A stretch of 64,000 nt of DNA from Pseudomonadota bacterium (lineage in GTDB: Bacteria; Pseudomonadota; Alphaproteobacteria; Azospirillales; Azospirillaceae): assembly GCA_023423695.1 (NCBI GenBank), contig JAFAFA010000073.1, positions 1 to 64,000 of the forward strand. Direction: 5' to 3'. This document shows positions 41,360 through 51,200 of the stretch, piece after piece (positions within the stretch are counted from its first letter, which is position 1; every line of letters begins with the position of its first letter). The translations under genes were made by a program, and so were the position numbers. The notes under the pieces are model-generated. The model was not told the origin of the DNA. It worked only from the letters and a program-made list of their open reading frames with translations, and searched no databases.

Positions 41360-41707
41360 TCAACGATCCGAACCGTCCGCCGGACCGTTTGTCGCCGCCG
41401 CCTCCTGACGTTCGCCGGTCTCCAGCCTGCCGCCGCGCATCGCGACCGTCCGGCCGCCGCACAACGTCACCCACAGATCCGCGGGATCGCCGGGCGTCAC
41501 GGGACCGCCATCAGCCATCCGGCACACCTCCCCGCCGTCGAGGTCCAGCCCCGGCGCGCAGCAGGGCGAGTCGCCGGCCGGCACCAGGGCGCGGACATGG
41601 CCGTTCTCGATCCGAATGTCGTGCAGTCCGTCGAGAACCCGCGCGTTCTTCAGCCAGAATTTGCCATTGGCGGGGATGCGGGCGAGGCAGCAGGTCGGGG
41701 CGCTCAT
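41360..41707 (-). CDS. Amidohydrolase-like composite domain without TIM barrel (possible remnant)
   Basis: A 115-residue protein. The first half, KFWLKNARVLDGLHDIRIENGHVRAL with LDLDGGEVCRM, resembles the N-terminal beta domain of amidohydrolases. The second, TPGDPADLWVTLCGGRTVAM with RGGRLETGE, resembles their C-terminal beta domain. The catalytic barrel that normally lies between them is absent. No strong SD. Either a stable barrel-less protein or a deletion remnant; the frame is otherwise clean. Confidence 0.6.
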   Translation of the reverse strand: MSAPTCCLARIPANGKFWLKNARVLDGLHDIRIENGHVRALVPAGDSPCCAPGLDLDGGEVCRMADGGPVTPGDPADLWVTLCGGRTVAMRGGRLETGERQEAAATNGPADGSDR

Positions 41708-41793
41708 GGGGTTTACCCGTGTCCGGTCCGGCAGTGTGCGACGCATCGAAGCTGACACAAAATGGTAAAGCAAAACCAGCGGGAGCTTTGCCG

Positions 41794-42678
41794 TTAGGGG
41801 GTTGCATCCTCCCCCAGCGCCAGGAACTCCTGGAAGTTTGCGCAACGTCCGGCCTTGAAGGCGGCCTCGTATGCGGCGTTGCGTGCACGCTTGGCGGCGA
41901 TGGCCTGCGTGAAGCTGCAGCGCAACGCCTCGTCCCGGATGCCCAACCCGTCGCCGGCCAGCCGGTCCAGCACATGGCGGTAGCAGCGTTCCGCCCGCTC
42001 CGCGCTGTCCGCGGAGCAGGTGATGGAACCGGCGCGCTGGCGGTATTCATAGAATGGCGTCGCCACCAGCGGCACCGGGCCGGCGGCGTCGAGCAGCCGG
42101 ACATTGAACACCACGTCGTCGCAGAACTTCACGTCCTCGTCCCAGCCCGGCACCAGATCGCGCCGCACCAGCGGGAACATCGGCACGGAGGTCGCCAGGA
42201 ACCCCTCGCCGTCCAGCCATGCCGGGGCCTGACCCTCCCCATACAGGCACAGCAGAGGCGAATCGTCCTCGTCGCGCACCACGGCGACATTGTCGAAGGC
42301 CGCACCTTGGGCGAGCGCCAGCGGCGCCAGGGCCGACAGGCGGCCGGGGCGAAAGCGGTCGTCGGCGTCCAGCGTCGCCACCAGCGGCAGCCGCGCCGCC
42401 GCCAGCCCGGCGTTGCGGGCGGCGGGCGCTCCGGCCCCCACCCGCCCGGTGCCGGTGAAGATCAGCCGCGGGTCGTCGATCCCGGCAGCCCTCAGGGTCG
42501 GGCGGTAATCGGTGCCGTCGTCGCTGACGATCACCGCCTCCCATGCCGGCCGATCCTGATCCAGCAGGCTTTGCACCGCCCGGACGATGGTGTCGTGGGC
42601 ACGGTGGGCGGGAACGATCACGGAGACGCCCGTCGAACCGTCATCGAGCCAGCCCTGCCCCGTTCCAGTCCCGTGCAT
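41794..42678 (-). CDS. Family 2 glycosyltransferase
   Basis: A 294-residue cytosolic GT-A enzyme: VSVIVPAHRAHDTIVRAVQS, acidic VIVSDDGTD, donor-binding GAPAARNAGLAAARLPLVAT and the metal-binding DxD-type LDADDRFRPGR, then PGWDEDVKFCDDVVFNVRLL, a plausible acceptor/catalytic region. No membrane segments. It probably adds a sugar to a surface polysaccharide or protein; no other polysaccharide genes are adjacent, so the substrate is unknown. Confidence 0.88.
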   Translation of the reverse strand: MHGTGTGQGWLDDGSTGVSVIVPAHRAHDTIVRAVQSLLDQDRPAWEAVIVSDDGTDYRPTLRAAGIDDPRLIFTGTGRVGAGAPAARNAGLAAARLPLVATLDADDRFRPGRLSALAPLALAQGAAFDNVAVVRDEDDSPLLCLYGEGQAPAWLDGEGFLATSVPMFPLVRRDLVPGWDEDVKFCDDVVFNVRLLDAAGPVPLVATPFYEYRQRAGSITCSADSAERAERCYRHVLDRLAGDGLGIRDEALRCSFTQAIAAKRARNAAYEAAFKAGRCANFQEFLALGEDATP

Positions 42679-43073
42679 TCCGCCGCCCCCGCTCCTGCCC
42701 GGGCTCGAGTTTGGCTGTGGGCGGCGAAGGGCGTCAATGCCCCGACCGGGATTTCGAACCGCCTCTTACCTGCGCCACTGCCGCGTGGTAGGAAGGGGCG
42801 TCGTGCCTGCGGCCGTGGAGGACACCCTATGTGTTCGGCGAGTTGAACAGTGGAACAGGGCCGGGAAACCGTTGCACGGTGTTTCAAACGTTCCATCCGG
42901 CCGCGGCTCCGCCCATCGATTTTGCCCCGCCGGACGTTGAACATGAAGCCCGGACGGGCTATGTGGTGAAGCAGGCAAGGCGCATGCGGCAGCGGGACAG
43001 CAGTCGGGGCACCCCTCCGGCAGCGCATCCCGGTCCCGATACCCCGCTTCCGATACCAGGGAGAAGAACATCA
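42679..43073. other. Intergenic region
   Basis: About 395 bp between divergent genes. The frame of the ClpP gene stays open upstream to 42831 but reads as proline/arginine-rich filler without SD. It should contain promoters for both genes; I could not place them with confidence. Confidence 0.5.
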
Positions 43074-43700
43074 ATGGCGCAGGTCGGATACACCCGGTTC
43101 GACGACGAACCCGAAAAGGAACCGGACGAGAAGTCGAAGGAAAGCGCCCAGCCGCAGTTCGCCGCCGTGCAGCAGAGCCTGTTCAAGGCGCGCACGGTCC
43201 TGATCTTCGGTCAGATCGACATGAAGCTGGCGCAGGTCGTCTCGGCCCAGTTGCTGGCGCTCGCCCATGAGAACGACGACGACATCACCGTCGTGGTCAA
43301 CTCGCCGGGCGGCCACGTCGAGGCGGGCGACACCATCCACGACATGATCCGCTTCATCAAGCCGCGGGTGAAGATGCTGGGCACGGGCTGGGTCGCCAGC
43401 GCCGGCTGCCACATCTATCTGGCGGCGAAGAAGGAAGACCGGTTCTGCCTGCCGAACACCCGCTTCCTGATCCACCAGCCGCTGGGCGGAACGGGCGGCC
43501 GGGCGACGGACATCGCCATCGAGGCGAAGGAAATCATCCGGATGCGCGAGCGTCTGAACAAGATCATCGCGCGCGAGACCGGGCAGCCTTTTGAAAAGGT
43601 CGCCAAGGACACGGATCGGAACTACTGGATGCTCGCCGACGAAGCCAAGGAATACGGCATCGTCAGCCACGTCATCGACACGATGGACGAGCTGAAGTAA
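43074..43700 (+). CDS. ClpP-family protease paralogue with Ser-His-Asn triad
   Basis: A 208-residue protein with an acidic, charged N-terminus in place of the usual axial loop. The core aligns with ClpP: NSPGGHVEAGDTIHDMIRFI, catalytic Ser109 in GWVASAGC, His134 in FLIHQPLGGTGG. At the position of the catalytic Asp (E. coli D171 in TERDRF) it has Asn183 (TDRNYW). Some ClpP1-type subunits have this Asn. No clpX or other Clp gene is adjacent. It ends at a strong terminator. Likely a divergent or hetero-oligomeric subunit. Confidence 0.9.
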   Translation: MAQVGYTRFDDEPEKEPDEKSKESAQPQFAAVQQSLFKARTVLIFGQIDMKLAQVVSAQLLALAHENDDDITVVVNSPGGHVEAGDTIHDMIRFIKPRVKMLGTGWVASAGCHIYLAAKKEDRFCLPNTRFLIHQPLGGTGGRATDIAIEAKEIIRMRERLNKIIARETGQPFEKVAKDTDRNYWMLADEAKEYGIVSHVIDTMDELK

Positions 43701-43720
43701 CTGTTCCGCATCAGCCGAAA

Positions 43721-43765
43721 GAAACGGGGCTTTTCTCCAAATCGGAGGAAGGCCCCGTTTCTTTT
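43721..43765 (+). terminator. Rho-independent terminator after ClpP paralogue
   Basis: Stem GAAACGGGGC (43721-43730) with GCCCCGTTTC (43752-43761); the loop holds a smaller inner pairing CTCC/GGAG, and a short T run (CTTTT) follows. Confidence 0.85.
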
Positions 43766-43837
43766 GGAAAACCGGAAACCCATCGGCCGGCCAAGGCGTT
43801 GTTCCGCCACAACATCCACGAAAGATGGAGCCAACCG

Positions 43838-44278
43838 ATGAAACGCTATCTCGTTCTGGGCTGCACCGCTGCGCTGCTCGCCGCCACGCCCGCGCTGGCT
43901 GCGTCGTCGGATCACAGCGTCACCAAGTCGAACAACCCGTCGGTTGCAGCCGTCGACGACAGCGCCGACCCGGCTCTGATGAAGATGCATGTCGACCAGT
44001 TGAAGGGGAAGGACATCTACGGCGCCAAGGGCGAGAACATGGCGGAAATCGAGGATATCGTCCGCTACAACAACAAGCTCTATGCCGTGATCGACGTCGA
44101 CCACACGGTCGACGTCAGCGACAAGGACGTCGTGCTGCCTCTGAACAAGCTGCACATGAAGGGCGACAAGATCACCCTCAACATGACCGAGCAGGAACTC
44201 CAGAACCTGGAGAAGTGGCAGAAGAACCGTTACGAAGCCGTGAAAGGCAAGGGCCCCCTGAGCGAACTGTCGCACTGA
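43838..44278 (+). CDS. Periplasmic PRC-barrel-type protein
   Basis: A 146-residue protein with a signal peptide (LVLGCTAALLAATPALA). The mature domain has the PRC-barrel pattern: VDQLKGKDIYGAKGENMAEI, EDIVRYNNKLYAVIDVDHTV and VVLPLNKLHMKGDKI, followed by a helical end (EQELQNLEKWQKNRYEAVKG). Family members are often stress- or envelope-related. It stands as a single gene between two terminators. Confidence 0.85.
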   Translation: MKRYLVLGCTAALLAATPALAASSDHSVTKSNNPSVAAVDDSADPALMKMHVDQLKGKDIYGAKGENMAEIEDIVRYNNKLYAVIDVDHTVDVSDKDVVLPLNKLHMKGDKITLNMTEQELQNLEKWQKNRYEAVKGKGPLSELSH

Positions 44279-44291
44279 CCTTGAAGACCGC

Positions 44292-44327
44292 AAAGGCGGC
44301 GAAGCAAGTGCTTTCGCCGCCTTTTCC
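44292..44327 (+). terminator. Rho-independent terminator after PRC-barrel gene
   Basis: Perfect 12-bp stem AAAGGCGGCGAA (44292-44303) / TTCGCCGCCTTT (44313-44324) with a 9-nt loop and trailing T's. It also lies downstream of the leftward gene at 44362-44655, so it may serve both strands. Confidence 0.85.
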
Positions 44328-44361
44328 ATGCATCCGATGTCGTGTATCCGATGTCGAACTC

Positions 44362-44655
44362 TTAGACAGACACGTCCAACAGCGATCCGCGCTTACGGTA
44401 ACCTTGGCCGTTCACCTGGGCGGTCAGCGCGTTGGCGATGGTGTCCACCGACTGATTGCCCTGGGTGGCGGTACGCGTCTCGCGTGTCTGGTCGGCCTTG
44501 CCGGCCGCCTGGGGAGCGGCGATGGTCTGGGTACGGACCGGCGGAGCCGTCTGCTGCGCCGCCTGCACCGCTGGAGACATCGCGATCTGCACCGCGGGTG
44601 TCTGCGGGTTTGGCTTCAGCGTCTGGAAAGACGGTATGGCCGGGTTGAGTTGCAT
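44362..44655 (-). CDS. Small hypothetical proline/glutamine-rich protein
   Basis: A 97-residue, low-complexity N-terminus (PNPQTPAVQIAMSPAVQAAQ) with a C-terminal ordered bit (SVDTIANALTAQVNGQGYRK, then RGSLLDVSV). The ending resembles small alphaproteobacterial proteins of unknown role. No SD is evident before the start. It lies 62 bp downstream of OpgC on the same strand. Confidence 0.5.
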   Translation of the reverse strand: MQLNPAIPSFQTLKPNPQTPAVQIAMSPAVQAAQQTAPPVRTQTIAAPQAAGKADQTRETRTATQGNQSVDTIANALTAQVNGQGYRKRGSLLDVSV

Positions 44656-44717
44656 ATAGGAAATATGCGCTCACCCGGCGCAGGATTCAAGAAGCCCAGC
44701 CCTGGCTTTCCCCGGCC

Positions 44718-45896
44718 TCAAGGCGTTTCGGGAACCGCCGCGGCGGACGGCGATGTCGGAACCGCGGCGGCGTTGGCCGGCAGCCGACGGGTCCGCCGGC
44801 GCTCCAGCACCAGCGCCAGCAGAAGAAGCAGGGCGATGCCGCCCAGATTGACCGCCAGCACCATCGCCGCCCCCTTTCCCGCGATCAGCAGCGCAGTTCC
44901 GGTAATCGACAGCACCACGCCGACGCAGAAGACCGGCAGCGAATGCCGCCCACAGGCGGTCAGCAGCCGCGCCGGCGCCGAGCGCAGCCATGCCGCATCC
45001 CGCGGCACCAGCAGCGCCGCCGCACAGGCGAGCGCCAGGAAATGCAGAAGCCGCATTGGGCCCAGCGTGTCCTTGTCCGCCCAGGGGATCGTCTGCTCCG
45101 GCAGCCAGCCATGCAGCCCGGCGGGAACCAGCGCCCGGCCAAGGTCGGAGGCCGCCCCCTTCCACAGCGCCATGCCGATCACGACCGCCAGCGCCCCCGC
45201 CAGCAGCCAGGGGGAGCGCGGCAGCGTCATCCGGCCGCTGCGCACCACCAGCGCCAGGCTGGTGCCCAGGAAGAACACGCACTGCCAAGCCAGCGGGCTG
45301 AAGTTCCAGCTCTCCTCCCACAGATTGGGCGGCATCAGGTCGGGCGCCGCCTGGGCGAGCAGATAAAGCGCCACCGAGCCCGCCACCGCAGCCATGCCGA
45401 AGCGGGCATAGGACCACAGGAACAGAGGCGCCGCCGCCACCAGCAGGATGTAGAGCGCCAGGATGTCGAGTGCGAAGGGGAGATACATCAGCACCAGATG
45501 CCATGCCATCGCCATGACCGGGCTGTCGAACAGCGGTGCGAAGCTCTGCAGCCGGTTGGAGGCCTCCATCGGCAGGTCGCCGACATAGACCGCCAGCGCC
45601 ACCACCAGCGCGCTGACCAGCATGGTGGCGATGTTTGCCGCCCACAATTGGCGGCAGCGGCCGAGCGCCTTGCGCTGGCAGGCGGCGAACCCACGCTCCG
45701 CCAGCACCGGTCCATAGGCCAGCGCGATGGCGTAGCCGGAGATGAAGACGAAGATCTCGGCCGAATCGGATGGGCCGAACCGGCCGGGGGTCACCTTCGC
45801 CAGCGGGTTTCCACCCACATGGTTGATGAAGATGATCAGAAGGGCCACGCCCTTGAACAGATCGAGCCGGACGTCGCGAGCCTGACGTTGCTGCAT
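44718..45896 (-). CDS. opgC: OpgC-family membrane protein
   Basis: A 392-residue integral membrane protein with about ten transmembrane segments, starting RDVRLDLFKGVALLIIFINH and SAEIFVFISGYAIALAYGPV, which is the OpgC/acyltransferase-3-like signature. OpgC proteins succinylate osmoregulated periplasmic glucans. The start at 45896 has AGGAGAGG at usable spacing; the frame extends further upstream without support. The C-terminal tail is short and alanine-rich. No opgGH genes lie nearby. Confidence 0.92.
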   Translation of the reverse strand: MQQRQARDVRLDLFKGVALLIIFINHVGGNPLAKVTPGRFGPSDSAEIFVFISGYAIALAYGPVLAERGFAACQRKALGRCRQLWAANIATMLVSALVVALAVYVGDLPMEASNRLQSFAPLFDSPVMAMAWHLVLMYLPFALDILALYILLVAAAPLFLWSYARFGMAAVAGSVALYLLAQAAPDLMPPNLWEESWNFSPLAWQCVFFLGTSLALVVRSGRMTLPRSPWLLAGALAVVIGMALWKGAASDLGRALVPAGLHGWLPEQTIPWADKDTLGPMRLLHFLALACAAALLVPRDAAWLRSAPARLLTACGRHSLPVFCVGVVLSITGTALLIAGKGAAMVLAVNLGGIALLLLLALVLERRRTRRLPANAAAVPTSPSAAAVPETP

Positions 45897-46253
45897 GCAG
45901 CGGTGCCTCTCCTGCTGTCGCGGGGCTTCCTGCCCGGCGGAACTGGCCGGGCGGGACTGGCCGCTCACCACTTTCGGCAAGGGCGCACGAATCGCGGCGG
46001 TGCAGGACCACTGTCGGTCCGGCACCGCCTCGGGGGACGTAGTCCACCATGGCCATTTTCAACGGCCGAGTGGTCAACGCGATAGGGGGATGCTTCCATC
46101 GCAGCGCAGGAGGGGAAAAGCGTTACGCCCTTCTCATGATAGCTGTGGAAACCAATCCGAAATCGGGCCAATCCGAATGGAGAGGAACCCGCCCACGGCC
46201 GCCTTGTTGGAAACGCGGTGTCAAATCCAAACAAAAAGCCGGGGACGTAGCCC
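45897..46253. other. Intergenic region
   Basis: About 357 bp between divergent opgC and a DUF2243 gene. A short AT-richer part (46100-46250) could hold a promoter for the rightward gene. No gene or hairpin terminator was identified. Confidence 0.5.
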
Positions 46254-47117
46254 ATGACCGCCGATCCGAACGATCCGCTGCCGCACCCGTTGCCGATGTC
46301 CGATGTCGGGCCCGGCCCCGGCCGGACCCTGCTGCTGGGCGGGTTCAGCCTGGGATTCGCGCTGGGCGGCTTCTTCGACGGGATCCTGCTGCACCAGATC
46401 CTGCAATGGCACCATCTGCTCTCCGGCCTTGCCTACCCGGCCTTCGCCGATATCCGGGTCCAGATTCTGGCGGACGGGCTGTTCCATGCGCTGATGTACG
46501 TGATCGCCGCGGTGGGGCTGTGGCTGCTGTGGCGCGGGCGCCGGGGGCTTGCCGAGGTGGGCGCGCGCCGGCTGTTGGGATGGGCGCTGGTCGGGTCCGG
46601 GGTCTGGCATATCGTCGACGGGCTGGTGTCGCACTGGCTGCTGGGCCTGCACCGCATCCGAATGGACGTGGACAACAAGCTGTTCTGGGATCTGCTGTGG
46701 TTCTTCGCCTTCGGTGTCGCCGCGGTGGTGGCCGGCTGGTGGCTGACGCGGACCGGCACCGGGCATATCGGCGGCGGCGGCATGCGGCCGGCGGCGGCAC
46801 CGCTCCTGCTGGCGCTGGCGGCCGGCATCGCCGGGGCGGTCGCCGCTTTGCCGCCGCCGGGGGGCACCGCCACGCTGGTTCTGTTCCGCCCCGGCACCGC
46901 GCCGGCAGACGCGCTGACCGCCCTGGCCGCCGTGGATGGCCGCACGGTGTGGAGCGATCCCAGCGGGCAGCTCTGGGCCATCGACCTGCCGGAGGGCGGC
47001 AGCGCGCTCGGCCTTTACCGCCAGGGCGCGCTGCTGGTCAGCAACGGCGTGGTTCCCGCCGGGTGCCTGGACTGGTTCAGACCGGCACCCCGTCCGTCCG
47101 CTTCGGCCGCGCTTTGA
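46254..47117 (+). CDS. DUF2243 integral membrane protein
   Basis: A 287-residue protein. The DUF2243 core has GGFFDGILLHQILQWHHLLS, DGLFHALMYVIAAVGLWLLW and a third/fourth helix with SGVWHIVDGLVSHWLLGLHR and LFWDLLWFFAFGVAAVVAGW; conserved histidines within helices could bind metal or heme. An extra C-terminal part (residues 180-287) has a fifth helix and an extracytoplasmic beta domain. Its last 41 bases overlap the 3' end of the convergent sigma-factor gene. Confidence 0.85.
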   Translation: MTADPNDPLPHPLPMSDVGPGPGRTLLLGGFSLGFALGGFFDGILLHQILQWHHLLSGLAYPAFADIRVQILADGLFHALMYVIAAVGLWLLWRGRRGLAEVGARRLLGWALVGSGVWHIVDGLVSHWLLGLHRIRMDVDNKLFWDLLWFFAFGVAAVVAGWWLTRTGTGHIGGGGMRPAAAPLLLALAAGIAGAVAALPPPGGTATLVLFRPGTAPADALTALAAVDGRTVWSDPSGQLWAIDLPEGGSALGLYRQGALLVSNGVVPAGCLDWFRPAPRPSASAAL

Positions 47118-48042
47118 CCGGCTTGCGGGCGGCGGAGCGGGTGGCGGAGCGGGTGACGGGCCGCGGCACCGACTGGGCGGCCCGTCCGGCCAGCACCGCC
47201 TTGCGGACGGTCTGCATCGCCGCCGCCTCGATCTGGCCGATGCGCTGGCGCGACAGGTTGAACCGCCGGCTGAGTTCGTCGGCGGTCACCGGTTCGTCCA
47301 GCAGACGGCGGGCGATCAGGATCTGACGGTCGCGCTCGGTCAGCTTCTCCAGCCCCAGCGCGATCAGGCGCTTGTGCTGGATGCGCTCCTCGGTTTCGGC
47401 GAGCGCGGTCTCCTGGTCGGCCCGGTCGTCGGCCAGCAGGTCCTGCCACTCCATCTCGCCCTCCTCGCCGATCGTTGCGTTCAGCGAGCGGTCGGCGGCG
47501 AGCCGGCGGTTCATCTCCACCACGTCGCGCTCCGGCATGTCCATCTCGGTGGCGATGGCCGCCGCCGCTTCCGGCGACAGGTCGCCGCTGTCCAACTCCT
47601 TCAGCTTGGCCTTCAGGTGGCGCAGGCCGAAGAACAGGGTGCGGTGCGCGGTGGTGGAGCCGATCTTCACCAGCGACCAGTTCTGCAGCACATGGTCCTG
47701 GATCGCCGCGCGGATCCACCAGTGGGCGTAGGTGGAGAAGCGGAAGCCCTTGTCGGGGTCGAACTTCCGCGCAGCGCGCATCAGCCCGATGTTGCCCTCC
47801 GCCACCAGATCGGCCAGCGGCAGCCCGTAGCGCCGGAAGCGCTTGGCGACGCCGACGACCAGACGCAAATGTCCGCCGATCAGCCGGTCCAGCGCCTCGG
47901 CATCGTCATGGTCGCGCCAGCGACGGGCAAGCTCCCGCTCCTCCTCGGCGGTGAGGATGTCGTAACGGCGCATGTCCTTCAGGAAGAGGGTCAGCGGTTC
48001 GGCCGACCGGGTTTCGATTAGCGGTTGGTTCCTATTCGGCAT
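47077..48042 (-). CDS. rpoH: RpoH-type (sigma-32 family) sigma factor
   Basis: A 321-residue sigma-70-family protein. Region 1.2/2.1: RRYDILTAEEERELARRWRD; 2.2 to 2.4: LADLVAEGNIGLMRAARKFD, then GFRFSTYAHWWIRAAIQDHV; RpoH-box-like region HRTLFFGLRHLKAK; region 4 HTH: PVTADELSRRFNLSRQRIGQ. It directs heat-shock-type promoters. The RpoH box deviates from the usual Q-(R/K)-(K/R)-LFFNLR. The C-terminal tail is basic and unusual. Alphaproteobacteria often have several RpoH paralogues; this may be a specialised one. Confidence 0.9.
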   Translation of the reverse strand: MPNRNQPLIETRSAEPLTLFLKDMRRYDILTAEEERELARRWRDHDDAEALDRLIGGHLRLVVGVAKRFRRYGLPLADLVAEGNIGLMRAARKFDPDKGFRFSTYAHWWIRAAIQDHVLQNWSLVKIGSTTAHRTLFFGLRHLKAKLKELDSGDLSPEAAAAIATEMDMPERDVVEMNRRLAADRSLNATIGEEGEMEWQDLLADDRADQETALAETEERIQHKRLIALGLEKLTERDRQILIARRLLDEPVTADELSRRFNLSRQRIGQIEAAAMQTVRKAVLAGRAAQSVPRPVTRSATRSAARKPVKARPKRTDGVPV

Positions 48043-48263
48043 GGAAAACTCCCTGCCCCGACCGCCCATCGCTCTGCAAGGCCGCCGCCCGCCCTCCCGG
48101 TCAGCCGCAGACCGGGCAGGGTTGGGGTCGGTCGGCGTCTGGCCCGGAGCCGGCCGCCATCGCGCCAATGCGCGGGGAGCGTCGCACCAAGGACGCCAAT
48201 TTCAAGGATGTCGGGGACCACGCTGATGTGGGTTCATATGCAGGCAAATCAAGGTCCGCACGG

Positions 48264-51200
48264 TCATTCGGCGCCCATCTCCCCCTCCGTCGCCGGGCGC
48301 ACGCGGGCCTCGGTCGGGCGGCGGCGCAGCCGTTCGCTCAGGCGTTGGAAGGCGACGAACAGCACCGGCACGAAGATGATGCCGATCACCGTCGCCGCCA
48401 CCATGCCGCCGAACACGGTGGTGCCGATCGACCGCCGGCTGGCCGCTCCGGCGCCGGTGGCGACCAGCAGCGGAACCGTGCCCAGGATGAAGGCCAGCGC
48501 CGTCATCAGGACGGCGCGGAAGCGCTGGCGGGCGCCGGCCACCGCAGCATCGACGATGGAGCGGCCGTCGGCCCGCTGCTCCCGCGCGAACTCGACGATC
48601 AGGATGGCGTTCTTCGCCGCCAGACCGACAAGCAGCACCAGCCCGATCTGCGCATAGATGTCGTTCGGGAGCCCGGCGACCCACAGCCCGACGCTGGCCC
48701 CCAGCACGGCGACCGCCACCGACAGCAGTACCGCCAGCGGCACCAGCCAGTCCTCGTACTGCGCCACCAGGAACAGATAGCCGAACAGCAGGGCGAAACC
48801 GAACACCATCAGACCCTGGTTGCCGACCTGGCTCTCCTGATAGGACAGGCCGGTCCATTCGGTGGCATAGCCCTGCGGCAGGGTTTTCTGCGCCACCGCC
48901 TGCATTCCGGTCAGCGCCTGGCCGGAACTGATGCCGGCCGCCGGCTGCCCGTTGACCGAGGCTGACGTGAACTGGTTGTAGCGGGTGATGCTGTCGGGAG
49001 CGAGCGTGGTGCGCACCGACACGAGGCTGCGCAGCGGCACCATGTCGCCGGTCTGGCTGCGGACATAGAGCTGGTCGATCTGCTTCACCTGATCGCGATA
49101 GCCGGCGGCGTCCTGCACCTTCACCTGGAAGACGCGGCCATACAGGTTGAAGTCGTTGACGTAGCTGGCGCCGAGATGGGCCTGCAGCGTCGTGAAGATG
49201 TCGGCCGGCGACACCCCCAGCAGCGAGGCGCGGGTGCGGTCCACGTCCAGGTACAGGTGCGGCACCTCCGCGCTGTAGGTGCTGAACACCGCCTGGAGGT
49301 TCTTATCCTGGTTGGCGGCGACCAGCAGGCCGCGCAGCACCGCACCCATCTCCTGCGGGGTCTGGCCGCCGGTGGCGAGCACCCGCAGATCGAACCCGCC
49401 GGTGGAGCCAAGCCCGGGAATGGATGGCGGGTTGAACGCCGTCACCGTAGCCTGCGGCATCGCGCCGAAGCGCGGGCGCAGACTGCCGATGATGGCATCG
49501 ACGGTCTGATCGCTCCCCCGCTCGCCCCAGGGCTTCAGCGACACGATGATGAGCCCGACGTTGGAGCCCTGGCCGCTGAGGATGCTGAAGCCCGAGATGG
49601 CGATGACGTCGGCGACCCCCGGCTCCTGCTTGACGGTTTCGCTGACGCGATCCATCACGGTCTGGGTCCGGGAGACCGACGCGGCGCTCGGAAGCTGGAC
49701 GTTGACGAAGAAATAGCCCTGGTCCTCCGCCGGCAGGAAGGCGGTGGGCAATGCCCGCAGCAGGGCGAAGGCGCCGGCGGTGATCGCCACGAACAGCAAC
49801 AGTCCGACGATCAGCCGCCGCCCCAGCCCGTGCACCAGCCGGCCATAGCCATCGCGCACCCGGTCCAGCCCGCGGTTGAAGGCCGCCAGCGGCCGCCAGG
49901 GTGCCGTCGGCGGCCCCAACAGCAGACCGCACAGCGCCGGGCTGAGCGTCAGCGAATTGATGCCGGAGATGATGAAGGACGCCGCGATGGTGACGGCGAA
50001 TTGGCGGTAGAGCTGCCCGGTGATGCCCGGCAGGAAGGCCACCGGCACGAACACCGCCGCCAGCACCAGGGTGGAGGCGACGATGGCGCCGCTGACCTGC
50101 CCCATCGCCCTGGCCGACGCCTCCCTCGCGGAAAGCTCGGGATGCTCCTCCATCACGCGGCGGACATTCTCGACCACAACGATGGCGTCGTCGACGACGA
50201 GGCCGATGGCAAGGATCAGCGCGAACAGCGTGATGGTGTTTGCGCTGTAGCCCAACACCAGCAGCACGGCGAAGACGCCGATGATCGACACCGGGATCGC
50301 CAGCGTCGGGATCAGCGTCGCCCGCCAGTCCTGCAGGAAGACGTAGATGACCGCCACCACCAGCAGGAAGGTGATGCCGAGCGTCAGCACGATTTCTTCG
50401 ATGGTGGCGGTGACGAAATTGGTGGTGTTGAAGACGACCGCGTATTCCAGCCCCTCGGGGAAGCGCTGGGACAGGCGCTGCAGTTCCGCCTGCACCGAAT
50501 TGGCGACGTCCAGCGCGTTGGCGTCCGGCGACTGGTAGATGACCAGCGTCGCCGCCGGTGCGCCGTTCAGCTTGGACGACGAGGTGTAGGACTGGGCCCC
50601 AAGTTCGACCCGCGCCACGTCGCTGAGGCGGACGATGCCGCCGTTCTCGTTGCTGCGGATGATGATGTTGGCGAATTCCTGCGGGTCGTTCAGGCGGCCG
50701 CGGGCGATGATGGTCAGCTGTTGCTGCTGGTCGCCGCCGATGGGCGGGGCGCCGATCTGGCCGGCAGGCGCCTGGACATTCTGCTTCTGGATGGCACCGA
50801 CCACGTCCGACGCGGTGATGCCAAGCGCCGTCATCCGGTCCGGGTTCATCCAGATCCGCATGCTGTAATCCAGCGCGCCCAGCACCTGCGCATCGCCGAC
50901 GCCGGGAACGCGGGCGATGGAATCGCGCAGGTTCAGGCTGGCATAGTTGGAGATGAAGATCGGATCGAACTTCCCTCCGGGGGAATAGAGGTTCACCGCC
51001 ATCAGCATGTTTGGCGACTGCTGGCGCACGGTCACGCCCTGGCGCGTCACCTCTGACGGCAGGCTTGCCGTCGCCAGCGACATGCGGTTCTGCACGTTCA
51101 CCGCGGCGATGTCGCCATTGGTGCCGGGGGCGAAGGTGATGGTCAGCGAATAGCTGCCGTTGTCGGTGCTGGTGGAGGACATGTAGAGCATGCCCTCCAC

